DNA of 64,000 bases from Hirsutella rhossiliensis (lineage: Eukaryota > Ascomycota > Sordariomycetes > Hypocreales > Ophiocordycipitaceae): positions 8,370,001 to 8,434,000 of the forward strand of contig NW_025408668.1 of assembly GCF_020360975.1 (NCBI RefSeq), given 5' to 3'. The notes beneath the pieces are model-generated. The model ran no database searches, was not told the DNA's origin, and was given only the letters and a program-made list of their open reading frames with translations. This document shows positions 23,301 through 34,399 of the stretch, in pieces; the first letter of the stretch is position 1; each line of letters starts with the position of its first letter. The translations under genes and the position numbers were made by a program.

Positions 23301-25586
23301 AATAAGGACTAAGTAAAAAATAAGGTACGCTATTTATAAAAGGGCTATAAACTAGTATAATACGATAAGATCTAAGGACCCTATATATAGTAACGGTAAG
23401 CTATAGCGATTAAATAGTATTAGATATCTAAATCGCGGGATATTATATATATATAATTTTAGACTATAGCGTAATAAGTAATTACGTTTTACTTAAAGTC
23501 GTTAATCGTTACCGACTTATATAGAGATATAAGATAGATCTATATAAACTTATAAATATTAAAGGAAAGGCCTTTAACTATAATAATAGAATTATTAATA
23601 TAAAGATTAATTACCTTAATATTAATATCTAGGGCTATAATAAATAAGTTAACTTTAATATTATAGATATTAAAGAATATAACCTTATATTAGGGCTTCT
23701 ATAGTTATAGGAGAGCAACCTATTAATTAACTAGAAAACTAGCTAGCTATATTAAAATAAAGATATAAGTTTCTAGGACTAATAGATTTAAGAGAAAGTA
23801 AAATTTTATAATAATTTAGCTACTAAATAGGATAAAAGGGATAACCGTTTAAGTAAATTATTATAGGCTTTAGTAATATAAACGAAAATAATAACTAAAC
23901 TAGCGGATATAATAAAATCGACTAATAAGACCTATATACTAACTAATATAGCTATATAACCTAGTATTTAATATAAATAAAATAAAGGATATAATATAAA
24001 GATTTAAAGAGTTATTACTACTCTAAGGAAAGACCTTAAATAAATTAATAAAGAGCTTAAGTTAAGAGAAACTAGCTCTTAAAAGAAAGAATAAAGCCTA
24101 TAAGATAGAATAAAGAATATCCTATAAGAATACCGGAAATATAATAAACTCTTTAAGAAAGAACTTAAGATAGGGTTACTTAAATATAGCTAATAGGACT
24201 ATAAAATTTATCTTAAGGATAGAATAACGCCGACGTTTTATAAGATTTATAACTTAAATAAAAAGTAACTATAAACGCTATATAACTACCTTAATAAGAA
24301 TCTATAAAAGGGATATATATAAACGTTAATATTTAAAGTAAGCTACCTAGTTATATTTATTCTAAAGAAAAACGGTAAGCTATAACTAGTTATTAACTAT
24401 AAACACTTAAACGATATTATAATAAAGGACCGAATACTATTACCGCTTATATCGGAACTATAAGATCGACTATATAGTAAAAAATAGTTTATAGCCCTCG
24501 ATCTTAAAGGCGCTTATAACTTATTATATATAAAAAAGGGATATAAATAGATAATAGCTTTTAGAACGAAATTCGGACTATTTAAATATCTAGTAATACT
24601 ATTTAGACTTATAAATATACTAGCTACCTTTTAACGGATAATTAATAATATCCTACGTAAATACTTAGATATCTTTATAGTAGTATACCTAGATAATATC
24701 TTAATCTTCTCGGATACCCTAGAAGAATATAAGGAATACGTCTATAAGGTACTTTATATACTTTAGAATATAAAACTACTAGTTAAACTAAAAAAAAGTA
24801 AGTTCTATATATAGGAAGTAAACTTCCTTAGATATATAATCTTACTAAGAGAGATACGAATATAATAAGATAAGATTAACTTAGTTAAAGAATAGCTAAT
24901 ACTAAAGAACGTTAAGGATATATAAAGTTTCCTAGGATTTATAAATTACTACTAACGATTTATTAAAGATTTTAGAAAGATTATAGTATTACTATATAAC
25001 TTAATAAAGAAGGAAAAAGGATTTATATAGGATAATAAAGCTAACGAAGCTTTCGAATATATTAAAACTACGATTACGTAAGAACTAGTCTTAACTACCT
25101 TTAATCTAAAATAATAAATCGAACTTAAAACCAATATATTAAACTTTACTCTAAGAGTATAAATCGGATAAAAAGATAATAAAGAAAGACTATAACTAAT
25201 TATATTTTACTCGAAAAAGCTATATAGTATAGAACTTAATTACCCTATCTACGATAAAGAATTCCTTATAATTATTTAAGCTTTTAAGGAATTTTAATAC
25301 TACCTTTTTAAAAGTAAATATAAAGTTAAGGTCTATATAAATTATAAGAATATCTTATATTTTATAACGACGTAATAGTTAAACGGACGATAGATCTAAT
25401 AAGCTAAATATTTATTAGAATTTAACTATAAAATAATCTATAGAAAAGGAATAGAAAACGGTTAAGCTAATACCCTTAGTCGATAAAGTAACTACGATAT
25501 AGGAGCACCTATAGCGAAAGGATAGCTCCTAGAAATTAACGAAAATAGGAACTACTAGCAACGATAGCTAAATATAATATTTAAAG

Positions 25587-25591
25587 TATAA
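25587..25591. repeat. Target duplication of the Copia element, left
   Basis: TATAA, repeated at 31,765-31,769. A 5-bp duplication is typical for Copia integration. Confidence 0.85.
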
Positions 25592-25791
25592 TGTGGGTAG
25601 GCACCTGCGGCAGCTGCTGCAATGAGACGGTACTAGGGTTAACCTGATGTTGTATTCGTCTTGATTCTCTATCTAAGGAGGCAGAGGCCAGCGTGGAGAA
25701 AGGGGGCACGCTGCCCTCAGCCGCACACGTGACCGTACGGGTCACGTGCCAACCATGGTTGGTCACACCACTAGATAGATACATTCCTACA
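25592..25791 (-). repeat. Copia LTR (3' LTR in element sense)
   Basis: 200 bp with TGT...ACA ends. It contains a 9-bp-arm inverted repeat (CACGTGACC / GGTCACGTG) at 25,726-25,748 and a perfect 14-bp palindrome at 25,749-25,762. Confidence 0.92.
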
Positions 25792-26143
25792 CAGGCAACT
25801 CTTCTTTTGCTGTGAGAAGCACAGCAACACCTTGAACAGGTCTAAAGGATAGTAGCGTTAAGGCCGTGAAGGAATGTGCCGTGAGGGGCGTGTGTCATTA
25901 TTGCCAAAAGTGGGTCCGACGTCTTGTTCTTAGCTGTAGATATCTGGGAAGAAGTGAAGGGTCTTCCTGATAGGAGCAATCATTTGATCATAGGTATAAG
26001 GAGCGGTTAGGAACGTTGTACGTATCCTTCGACTCGAATTGTCAGACTATTGGTATCGATGAAGCGTTCCAGGGCTCGGTTTGGTGATGCTTTCGTCATT
26101 GCATCTGCTGGGTTGTCTGCGCCGTTGATCCAACGAATATCTG

Positions 26144-29100
26144 TTATCTCTCTCTTCTCGTATGACTGGCGAAGGCCATGATATCAATCATCAATCGTTT
26201 TTCCTTCGTCGTACCGAGCTTGACTAGGCATTCGTAGAGAGAGTACGAATCCGTACAGACGATGAGAGGGATAGGAGGAAGGTTGAGTCGTTCCGTAATT
26301 ATCTTCATAGTCATCGCAAGGGAGATGCCTATGTCGAATCCGTTGGCCATACCGTAGATCTCTGATGCTAGGACGCTACGGGTAACACGTTTGCACTTTG
26401 TTGAACTCCAGTGTACGATGTTACCACTAATCTCGAACTGTTTTTCTTTGTGGTTTGTCTCGTTAACGAGGGTAATGACGAATCCTAGTTGGGAGGATAA
26501 GTCCTTGTTGTTTGCGAAAGAACCATCGGTGAAAACCATCAGCTTTGCAGTAGCTAGATCAATTGGTTTGTACGTGAGGCCACGTAGTTGGTGATCCATT
26601 TGCCATTGCAGTCGCTTGTTCAAAATTGCGTAATCTTTATCCTCAGGGTCTGTACTTGGGCGGCGACTGAAACATCGAAAGAAGCTTCCGGTTGAGCAAT
26701 TGAAGCAATGTATGAGGCTCGCGCTCGTTCCTCAACGTAGCGCTGGTGACGATCAATTGCTTTAGGGTCAATGGTGGTCATTTTGCTGCTTGTCCCTTCT
26801 GTTGAAGTAAAGGGATCCTTTCTTAAGGGGTTATTATTCAGCAACGTCAGTCTTGCACCATTAAAGTCAACCGTTGTTCCGTATGTGATGTCAGTCTTGG
26901 GCTTGGAACGAAATTCTGCCTTTGTAGCTCTTCTTCTTCACGGGTAGAAAAGTTGTTCGTTCCAAGGATGAGGTGTCATCAGTTTGCATTCCAACAATAC
27001 CGAGCGTGTCAGGGCCAGTATTCGAAATCAGTAGGCAGGAGTCATAGGTGGAGGTAGACATATCCAGCTTTTCGAGGTGATGCTGCTGATATGTGCGGAA
27101 CCAATGGACTCCGGCTTCTGCGATACCGTACAGGGCTTAATAACACGAATAATTGTTCCGTTAGGGTATTTGCCTTGTAGTTCCGTGGGCAAATACGTAA
27201 GAATGGTCCGGAAAGCTTGGTCTGGGATTGCGGGTATGCCTGAGTGATATCACGGAGGAGAGGGTATGCCGTAGTTTTGAAGAAGTCCGGGGCAATAGCG
27301 AGGATGAGTCTCTGGCTAACGCGTTGAATTGTCGGAGATTGCGTCAGGAGGGTGGTCTTCTCAAAGTCGTTATGTCCTTGAATAACAAGTCGAGACTTTT
27401 CGTAGGGCTTAGTGTTGATTCCTTTGACTTCACGAACCATTCGAGAGCGAAAGATTCTATAGTTTCCATGACTCATTTGATCGTATCGTTCAAATTGGAA
27501 TACACCGCGGCCAACGAGGTCAGTAATCTCTTTGTTATCGGATTCTTCGAAGGGTCACCAGGAGAGGTGATTATGCCATCAGACCGTAGCTTGAGGAAAG
27601 AGCTTGTGCATCTTCCTCCTTTTGGGTCAAGAAGCTCTGGTCTACGGCTTGGGCCATCATGATCAAATCCTTTGGCTTGTTCTTTGATCCTGGTGGGCGT
27701 CCTCTCTTGCGGGGGGCCGGGGGTTCGGGTCGGGCAGGCAGGTCCGTTAGGGTCTTAACGGGGTCTTGAGCCGGTTGTTCATTAAGATCTGAACGAATGC
27801 CTGAGGGGTCTGTGTCGTGTGTAGGGTCGGAAAGAGTGGTATCATCACGCAGATACGGTTGTACAAGGGTCGATCGAAAGACTTGGGGGCCGTTGACTGT
27901 GTCAATGGTGATGTTATGGCTATCAATCGATGCAATCTTGAAGGGTCCTTGCCAACCGTCTTTCTCTCTAAACACGAACTTTACTTTGCAGCGGGAGGAT
28001 AGCACTTCTGTCGTGCTCGGGCCGTTGCGTGCATGGAGGGCATCCTTAACTCGTCTTTCTGCCGAGAGTTGGCGGAGCATTTTCATCGCTTTCTGCATAG
28101 CTTCCGATCTTTTGAGGGTGGAAGCGGAAGGGGCGAGTCTGTAGATACGCGAGGGTGCGCCGAAAACAAGCAACGTAGGCACAAGACCGTCAGGTCCTGC
28201 CGTATCATTGATTGCTTTAACAGCCATTTGAAGGACTGTTTCGGCGGAAGTGGTGTGGCCAATCTCAGCATGGAGGATGTTAAAGGCGCGTCGGAGGGGT
28301 GCGTGATAGCGTTCAATCTTTCCAATGGACCAATGCGTCTCAACAGGTACTTGAGAGCATTTGATCCCCATAATCTTTGCTTCGTTCCGGAATTCGAGAG
28401 AAGCAAAGTTAGTTCCTGCATCGTGACGGAGGGTATCAGGAGGTCCAAGATACGTGTCGATCCAGAGGGTCCGGAGGGTCTCCATGTATCTTTAGCTGAC
28501 ATTGACGGTAAAAATCTGGCTCCTTGGAAAGCAGTAGCTGAGTCCACAACGTGTAGAACAGGGCGTTGTGGTGTTCCTAGGTGCATCACATCAACGATGA
28601 TTTCGTAGTTGAATTCTTGATCATCGTTAAGGTGAACTTGAAGCGGCGTGGGGCTTGTGAGTGCATTTGACAGTGGTGACAGAACTTAGAGATAGTCTCT
28701 AATGTGTCTATCGAGACGTCACTGTGCCCGGCTTGCTTCAAGAGGTGATGGAGCCTAGGGACTGCTGGGTGTCCAAAGCGTCGGTGAAGTGTACGAATCT
28801 CTGTTTCCGTAAGAAACGAGATAGACTCTTCATCTTTCGTAAGGAAGAACCAGGGATGTCCCCATTTGCGGATGACTGGGATGCTGGTAGGGCGATTAGT
28901 ACAATGATTACTACAATTGATGGTATCTGTGATGTTATTGAAATAGATACCAAGTCGATCCATATCAGCAAGGCAGAGCAAAAAGGGAGTTGGGGTTTGA
29001 AGGATGTGGAACGTGATCCTTCCGAGGGTGTTTTAGGCAACTGTGCCAAGGAGTTAATCGTGTCGCCGTTGCCAAATTTGATGGAGGCCTGGCCGGATGT

Positions 29101-29440
29101 AGAGCTGTCGAGAGCTACAGAAGGATCTTCTCGTTGTAGGGCGATGTACTGAGAATATCCTGCTGTGGAGAATGTTGCTGCACCTGTGTCGATCATGATA
29201 CCTTGGAATCTATCCCTTGAATAGCGATCTTCAATAATAAATTGCGAGGCTGGAACAACGGTTTGATCCGTCTGATAGACGTCTTCTCCTGTGATCAAAT
29301 GATTGAATGCCTGTTGACAGAGCATTTGGCTTGCTTGCCATTGTTCCGGGTGATCGTTGGTGCTATTGTCATGTTCTTCCCATGTATCTTCAGTGTCATC
29401 AAAGCTGCTCATCTCATGACCTTCGTAGTCTAGAATATAG
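26144..29440 (-). pseudogene. Copia pol region, frameshifted
   Basis: Protease is marked by MIDTGA near 29,184-29,200. The HHCC pre-integrase domain is at about 28,660-28,850. The integrase core is at about 28,590-27,950, with DTYLGPPDTLRHDAGTNF and a following ETHWSIGKIERYH that supplies the D,D,E residues. A basic stretch (RKRGRPPGSKNKPK) lies near 27,690. Reverse transcriptase is at about 27,480-26,650, with QTDDT near 26,980 as the metal-binding motif. RNase H is at 26,623-26,144 (FTDGS, ASE, TDS motifs). I followed nine frame breaks from 29,030 to 26,645; each needs one added base, and I saw no nonsense substitution between them. Confidence 0.85.
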
Positions 29441-29465
29441 CCTCCGATGTCCGTGAGTTGTACAC

Positions 29466-31353
29466 CTATGAAGTGGCATTGAGTGATATGTTGGTCCTTG
29501 GCTTTTGTCGTTCATCCGTAGAGTGTTTAGTTGACCAACAGCCTTCTTGTCCACAAACAAAACACTTCTTTGTCCAGTTGCGGTTATTGTAGCTAGGATT
29601 GTAGTTACTACGGCTTTGAGGCCGGTAGTTTCCACGGTTGTAGCTTTGTCCGTATCCGCGGCTGGGTCGTTGACCTGAATATCCGTATCTGCCTCGAGCG
29701 GTTGTTATTGTATCGACGGTCGAGGTAGTACTGATGGCGTGGATCGTTATGATCGAATGATCCAGCAAAGTCAGGGAAATTGAGAAGTTGTTATGAGGGC
29801 AAGATGGGTTTCAACGGATGCACGAAGATCTGCAAGAAGGTGCTCGACGTTATCGGCGGGTTTGAAAAGAGCGTATTGGAGTTCGGGTACTCCACGGCAT
29901 GCTTTCATAAGCGTTGTACGCAGTAGAAGGTCTCCTCCGTACTCCTGCCAAGGGCTCGTTGGCAGAGCTGAAGCTTATCAAAGAGGGTTTGAAGCACTTC
30001 GTGGGGGGTCTTCGAAGCATCTTGGGCACGGATGGAGTTAAAGGTTATTGTTGTCCAGTCAGTATGGTAGTGGACATGGTTGACTTCCGTGTCAAAGTGT
30101 TGTTTGAAGATATCATACGCTTGTCGGAACGTCGTAGCCCATGTGATCTTATCAAGATAGAATCTTTGGGCTCTTCCATCAAGGATCCGGGAAAGAGTGC
30201 GTGAAATTGTGACGGTTTCACTTGGATATGAGAGCAGTTGCTTAAGAAGAGGCGGAGCTTATCATCAAGGAGATCGTACGGCTCTCCTGTGTAGTTCCGA
30301 TCTTTGTTCCAGGTCTTCATAAACTTCTGCTGGATGTCGCTATCGACGATAGCGTTCGGGATGTTATCCGGGGGGAGTTTCATGTATTCTCCAAAGGTTG
30401 CAGGGCCGGATAAGTGTTCGGGGATGGGGTTGGTGACAAGTTGGACGAGATCGGGGTTCTGGAAGCGGTAGGAAGTCGGATGAATAGTAAGAGAGGTCGG
30501 AGCAGGTTTATCTTGGATAGTCGGAGCAGGAGTAGGTGCGTTAGGAGGGCTCGTTAGGGTCTTAATAGGTTGTGGTTCGTTAAGACCTTGATGAGGTGCT
30601 GCTAAGGGCGTAACTGATGGTGAAGGAGGTTGAGACGGATGGGGATTAGTGGAAGCATTTGATCCTAGTAATGCTGTCTGCCTCCTGAAGGCAGCAGTCC
30701 TCTCATCAAACACCATCTCCGTAAACTCCTGCTCTGGCCAGGTTTGTGGGTTCTCGATAGTTTGTAATATGAGAAATTGTGTTGCGAATTTCCCCTTTGT
30801 GAACCTGTGTAGATACCTCTTTTCCTTAGTAGTTTCCTGAGGGCTCTCTTGTATTCATTCGGGCGCGGTCCCATGTGTCTTCGGTCCATTCTTCAAAATG
30901 CTGTTGGAAGTAACCAAGGAGGTCGTATCCTTGATCACTGCCAGATTGAACGATGAATATGAACTTTGCCACATATGTCGTTACTGCGATCTTGTCCTTT
31001 TCGTCGTGTGTGATATCGTTGTCCCAAAGGTCGATATTAATTTGTCGGAATGCGGATGCTTGGATGTCTAGTGCCTGCATCTGGTCGCATATTTCTTCGA
31101 GCTGGGCTTCTGGGGACATAGCTCGGGCGGTCGGGGCTATCGTGATCAAATGAATGAGACGATGTGGGGTTCGTATTGGTCTCTTCGTATACGAGTTGTC
31201 GCTAATAGGAGGTCGAGCGTCGCGTACTAAGTAGGTCGTTCGCGGCCAGACTGAACTGACGGGGATCTTGCTACTTAACGTCAAGGGTCGAACGTTCTTA
31301 CTAGTTGTTTGCGATGTGGTCGCCTGTCGATTCCGGTGCTCACGGCTAGGCAA
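29466..31353 (-). pseudogene. Copia gag region, frameshifted
   Basis: The frame opens at about 31,353 and runs leftwards. A frame change occurs near 30,860. Another, near 30,190, is repaired by one extra C in a CCC run, after which a typical Copia capsid sequence resumes. The C-terminal part is Arg/Gly/Tyr/Asn-rich, followed by a zinc knuckle (CFVCGQEGCWSTKH) near 29,520-29,575. The product would be the capsid/nucleocapsid. It lacks one continuous frame as given. Confidence 0.8.
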
Positions 31354-31565
31354 ACTAGCGGGCGATCGTAATCAACAGTTGGAAGGACTCTCGCGCGGCT
31401 GGGCAAACCAGCGGGAAGATTCCTTGTTCTTAGCACAAATAACCTTCTTCTGAGCGCTACTCAGGGCCACAGTAAAGTGACGCGGACTATAGCACCTTCG
31501 AAGGTTGAGGAATTTGTCTCTTCTACTTAGCTGTCTGTGACGGGCGTGGGCCGGTCACTGATCAG

Positions 31566-31764
31566 TGTGGTGAGCACCTGCGGCAGCTGCTGCAATGAGA
31601 CGGTACTAGGGTTAACCTGATGTTGTATTCGTCTTGATTCTCTATCTAAGGAGGCAGAGGCCAGCGTGGAGAAAGGGGGCACGCTGCCCTCAGCCGCACA
31701 CGTGACCGTACGGGTCACGTGCCAACCATGGTTGGTCACACCACTAGATAGATACATTCCTACA
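31566..31764 (-). repeat. Copia LTR (5' LTR in element sense)
   Basis: 199 bp. It differs from the other LTR only within the first dozen + strand bases (one base fewer). The same hairpin and palindrome occur at 31,699-31,721 and 31,722-31,735. The element promoter should lie here. Confidence 0.92.
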
Positions 31765-31769
31765 TATAA
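31765..31769. repeat. Target duplication of the Copia element, right
   Basis: TATAA, matching 25,587-25,591. Confidence 0.85.
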
Positions 31770-33300
31770 CCTAATAACTTAATATACTAAAAGATCCTAA
31801 AATAAATAAAAGAATATAAAGTACTAAATAGATATAATATATAATATTTAGAAGTTTTAATATATAAAAATAAAGTCTAGATACTACTAGAATTATAAGA
31901 TAAAGTTATATAAGATATATACGAATATTTAATATATAGATACTAAGGAATCTAAAGAATAATAAAATAGATTAAATAATAATATAACTTCCTATAGCTT
32001 AAAGAAGTAGTATAATAAGTTATTAAAAAATATAAACTTTATATACGAAGTAAAGCTAAATAATATAAACTATATAGAGAATTATAACCGCTACTAGTAC
32101 TAGAAAAACTATAGGATTCGATAGCTTTTAACTATATTATAAAGCTACTACTATTAAAAGAACTTATAACTAACGTTAAGTATAATAGTATATTTATTAT
32201 TACTAATAGACTAATAAAGTATAGGTACTTCTTACCGTATAAAAAAGTAAGTAATATAGAAGAGCTAGTATATATATTCCTATAAACTATTATTAGTAAT
32301 TATAGACTACTAAACGAGATTATCTTTAATAAAAGAAGTATATTTATAGCTAAATTTTAGTAAGCTCTTATAGTATAATTAAGGACGAAATATAAGCTTA
32401 GTATAGCTTATTACTTATAAATAGATAGATAAATAGAACGACTTAACTAAACGCTTAAATAATATTTATAATACTATATTAGCTACGAATAAAACGATTA
32501 AGTTAAATAGCTATTAATAGCTTAACTAGCTTATAATAGCTTAGTTATAGAAATAACTAAGCTCTTACTAGTATACGCTAGTTATAAATATAACCTAGAA
32601 GTATTTAAGGTTACTCGATAAGGACTATAAGCGGAATAAGTAATACTATAAGTAGATTAGCTACGAAAATTATATAAAGAAATATAATAAGAACTTTAAT
32701 TCGTTAAAGAACGAATATCTACTTATTATAATCGGAAAAGATTATAGGGACTAATATTTTAAGAGGGAGATATAGTCTACCTTATATAATAAAATATTAA
32801 AATAAAATAACTAAGTAATAAATTAGATTTTAAGAAACTTAGACCGTTTAAGGTTAAGAAAGCTATTTTAAAAGTTAACTACGAACTTTTACTACTAATA
32901 ATAATATAGATATACCCGATATTTTATATCTTATTATTAAAACTAGTACTACGAAACGCTAAACTATAGGATAAAATCGAAGTCGATAATAATTAGGAAT
33001 ATAAAGCTAAATAAATACTAAATATAAGAAAATAAGGTTAGTAATAGGAATACCTTATTAAGTAGAAGGGATATAGGCTAGAGGAAAATACCTAGGAACT
33101 ACTTAAGCACTTAACCTACTATAGCTCTCTACTTTAATAGTTCTATTAAGTAAACCCTTAATTAGAAATATAGGGTTACTAAGAATAATATCCTAGTCTA
33201 ATACGTCTAAGGCACTAAACGATTAAACTTCGCTAATAGTAATAGTTTCCTTATTCGATAAATAAACTAATTCGTCTTAAGAAGAACGCGTTATACTATC

Positions 33301-33802
33301 TTCTTTATTAATAGCTTATATACCCCGCTAAAATAACTTACTACCTTAGTCCTTTAGGAAACGCTTTTATTTCCTAATCTAAGCTAGGCGAGCTATCGCT
33401 TCCTTTAACGCTTCTTTTACTTTCCGTTTATTTAAATTAATCTTTTACTATTAATTTATAATATAACGAACTAGAAAAAAAGGAATATTAGTAAAAAGAA
33501 TAATAAGGAAGGAAAGGGATAAAATAAATAGGCGGACGCTATATTATAACTATTATAAGAACAGCCTATAGAGGTATATTTAAAACACCGATTAGAACGC
33601 TCGCTAACTTTATAAGTTAGGCCTAACCGAAAATAATAAAAGTAAGGTATAATTTTAATACTATAGATCTCGGTCTAGGATACTAGCTTTAATTATTAAC
33701 GCGATTTATCGGAATTATAGGAATAGGATTTTTAAATATAACTAGATATACTATTAGTAGTATATCCTAAAAGGATAAAAGAATAAGGAACGATATACTT
33801 AC
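33301..33802. other. Gypsy-B 3' internal region, RIP-mutated
   Basis: Lies between the end of the Gypsy-B chromodomain and the Gypsy-C insertion. No domain is recognised. It ends in CTTAC (33,798-33,802), which recurs at 46,328-46,332. Confidence 0.55.
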
Positions 33803-34160
33803 TTTAATAGGGACGAGGGCATATACCTAAAGCACGTATAGCACGTAGTAAAGGATTAGTAGAGCAATTAACTACGTAATTATCTAATTACTTAGTCTAT
33901 ATATAGCTCTATAGGCTTTAGGTTATAAATATAAGTCTTAGAGATTTCTTTACTCTATACCTCTTCGTTTCTACTAAAGTCGCGTAACTAGCGGTATCTA
34001 CTTTAAAGGGGAAAAACAAAAATTTAAATTAACTATAATTAAGGATAATGCCTAATTAGATAATCGAGGTCTTTATAACGCTTTAAGTATACTTAGAAGA
34101 AAGTTAGAGGGGTGCTAGGGTCTTATCCCTTTAACAGGCTAATATCTATAGGGGTATAAT
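33803..34160 (-). repeat. Gypsy-C LTR (3' LTR in element sense)
   Basis: About 358 bp, starts TTTAATAGGGACGAGGG on the + strand. Near-identical to 45,968-46,327. The inner end could extend a few bases. Confidence 0.82.
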
Positions 34161-34399
34161 CTTGCAGTTAAACTCCTCCCTAGCGACTTTCCGACCTAAG
34201 ATACTAATAGAAAGGGCGCGATAATAATAGGTAAGGCTCTCTTCCTAAGCACGTAAGTAAGTAAATAAACCGTCGATAGAACTTTTCTCCTTTACTATAA
34301 TCCTTTCCCTTCGCGTCCTTTATTCCTCCCTTTACCTATAAGCTACTCGTTTAGCTCTTTCCTATCTTTACTCGCGTACTTCCTTCTTTAGATAATTAT

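Larger units (their letters stand above)
25592..31764 (-). mobile_element. Copia (Ty1) element, not RIP-mutated
   Basis: A 6.17-kb element flanked by TATAA on both sides, inserted in the RNase H-integrase part of the RIP-killed Gypsy-B. Its LTRs (200 and 199 bp) are identical except for a few bases at one tip. CpA and TpG are at normal levels throughout, unlike the DNA on both sides, so it arrived after RIP or escaped it. The coding strand is minus, in Copia order: gag, zinc knuckle, protease, integrase, reverse transcriptase, RNase H. The reading frame breaks repeatedly by loss of single bases. Confidence 0.93.
20795..33300 (+). pseudogene. Gypsy-B gag-pol remnant, interrupted by Copia
   Basis: Former gag is at about 21,200-21,800. 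It has a Retrotrans_gag-like stretch, then a zinc-knuckle region near 21,700-21,780. Protease is near 23,450-23,750 and reverse transcriptase at about 24,250-24,960. At 24,686-24,712 the active site now reads YLDN because GATGAT became GATAAT by RIP. RNase H follows at about 25,050-25,500. Copia interrupts at 25,592. On the far side the frame resumes with integrase (about 31,930-32,650) and a C-terminal chromodomain (about 32,985-33,160), which makes this a chromovirus-type element. All stops are TAA/TAG. A stretch at 22,000-23,400 reads as open in the same sense but is unrecognised. Confidence 0.78.

Noticed and set aside
24952..25134. 60-residue hydrophobic frame on the minus strand
   Set aside because: It is the antisense of the RIP-mutated Gypsy-B reverse transcriptase/RNase H region.
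25581..25784. Apparent 67-residue protein, repeated at 31,527-31,757
   Set aside because: It is the Copia LTR itself read in one frame; the repeat explains the duplication.
27228..28608. Plus-strand frames of 115-191 codons inside the Copia
   Set aside because: They are shadows of the minus-strand integrase and reverse transcriptase.
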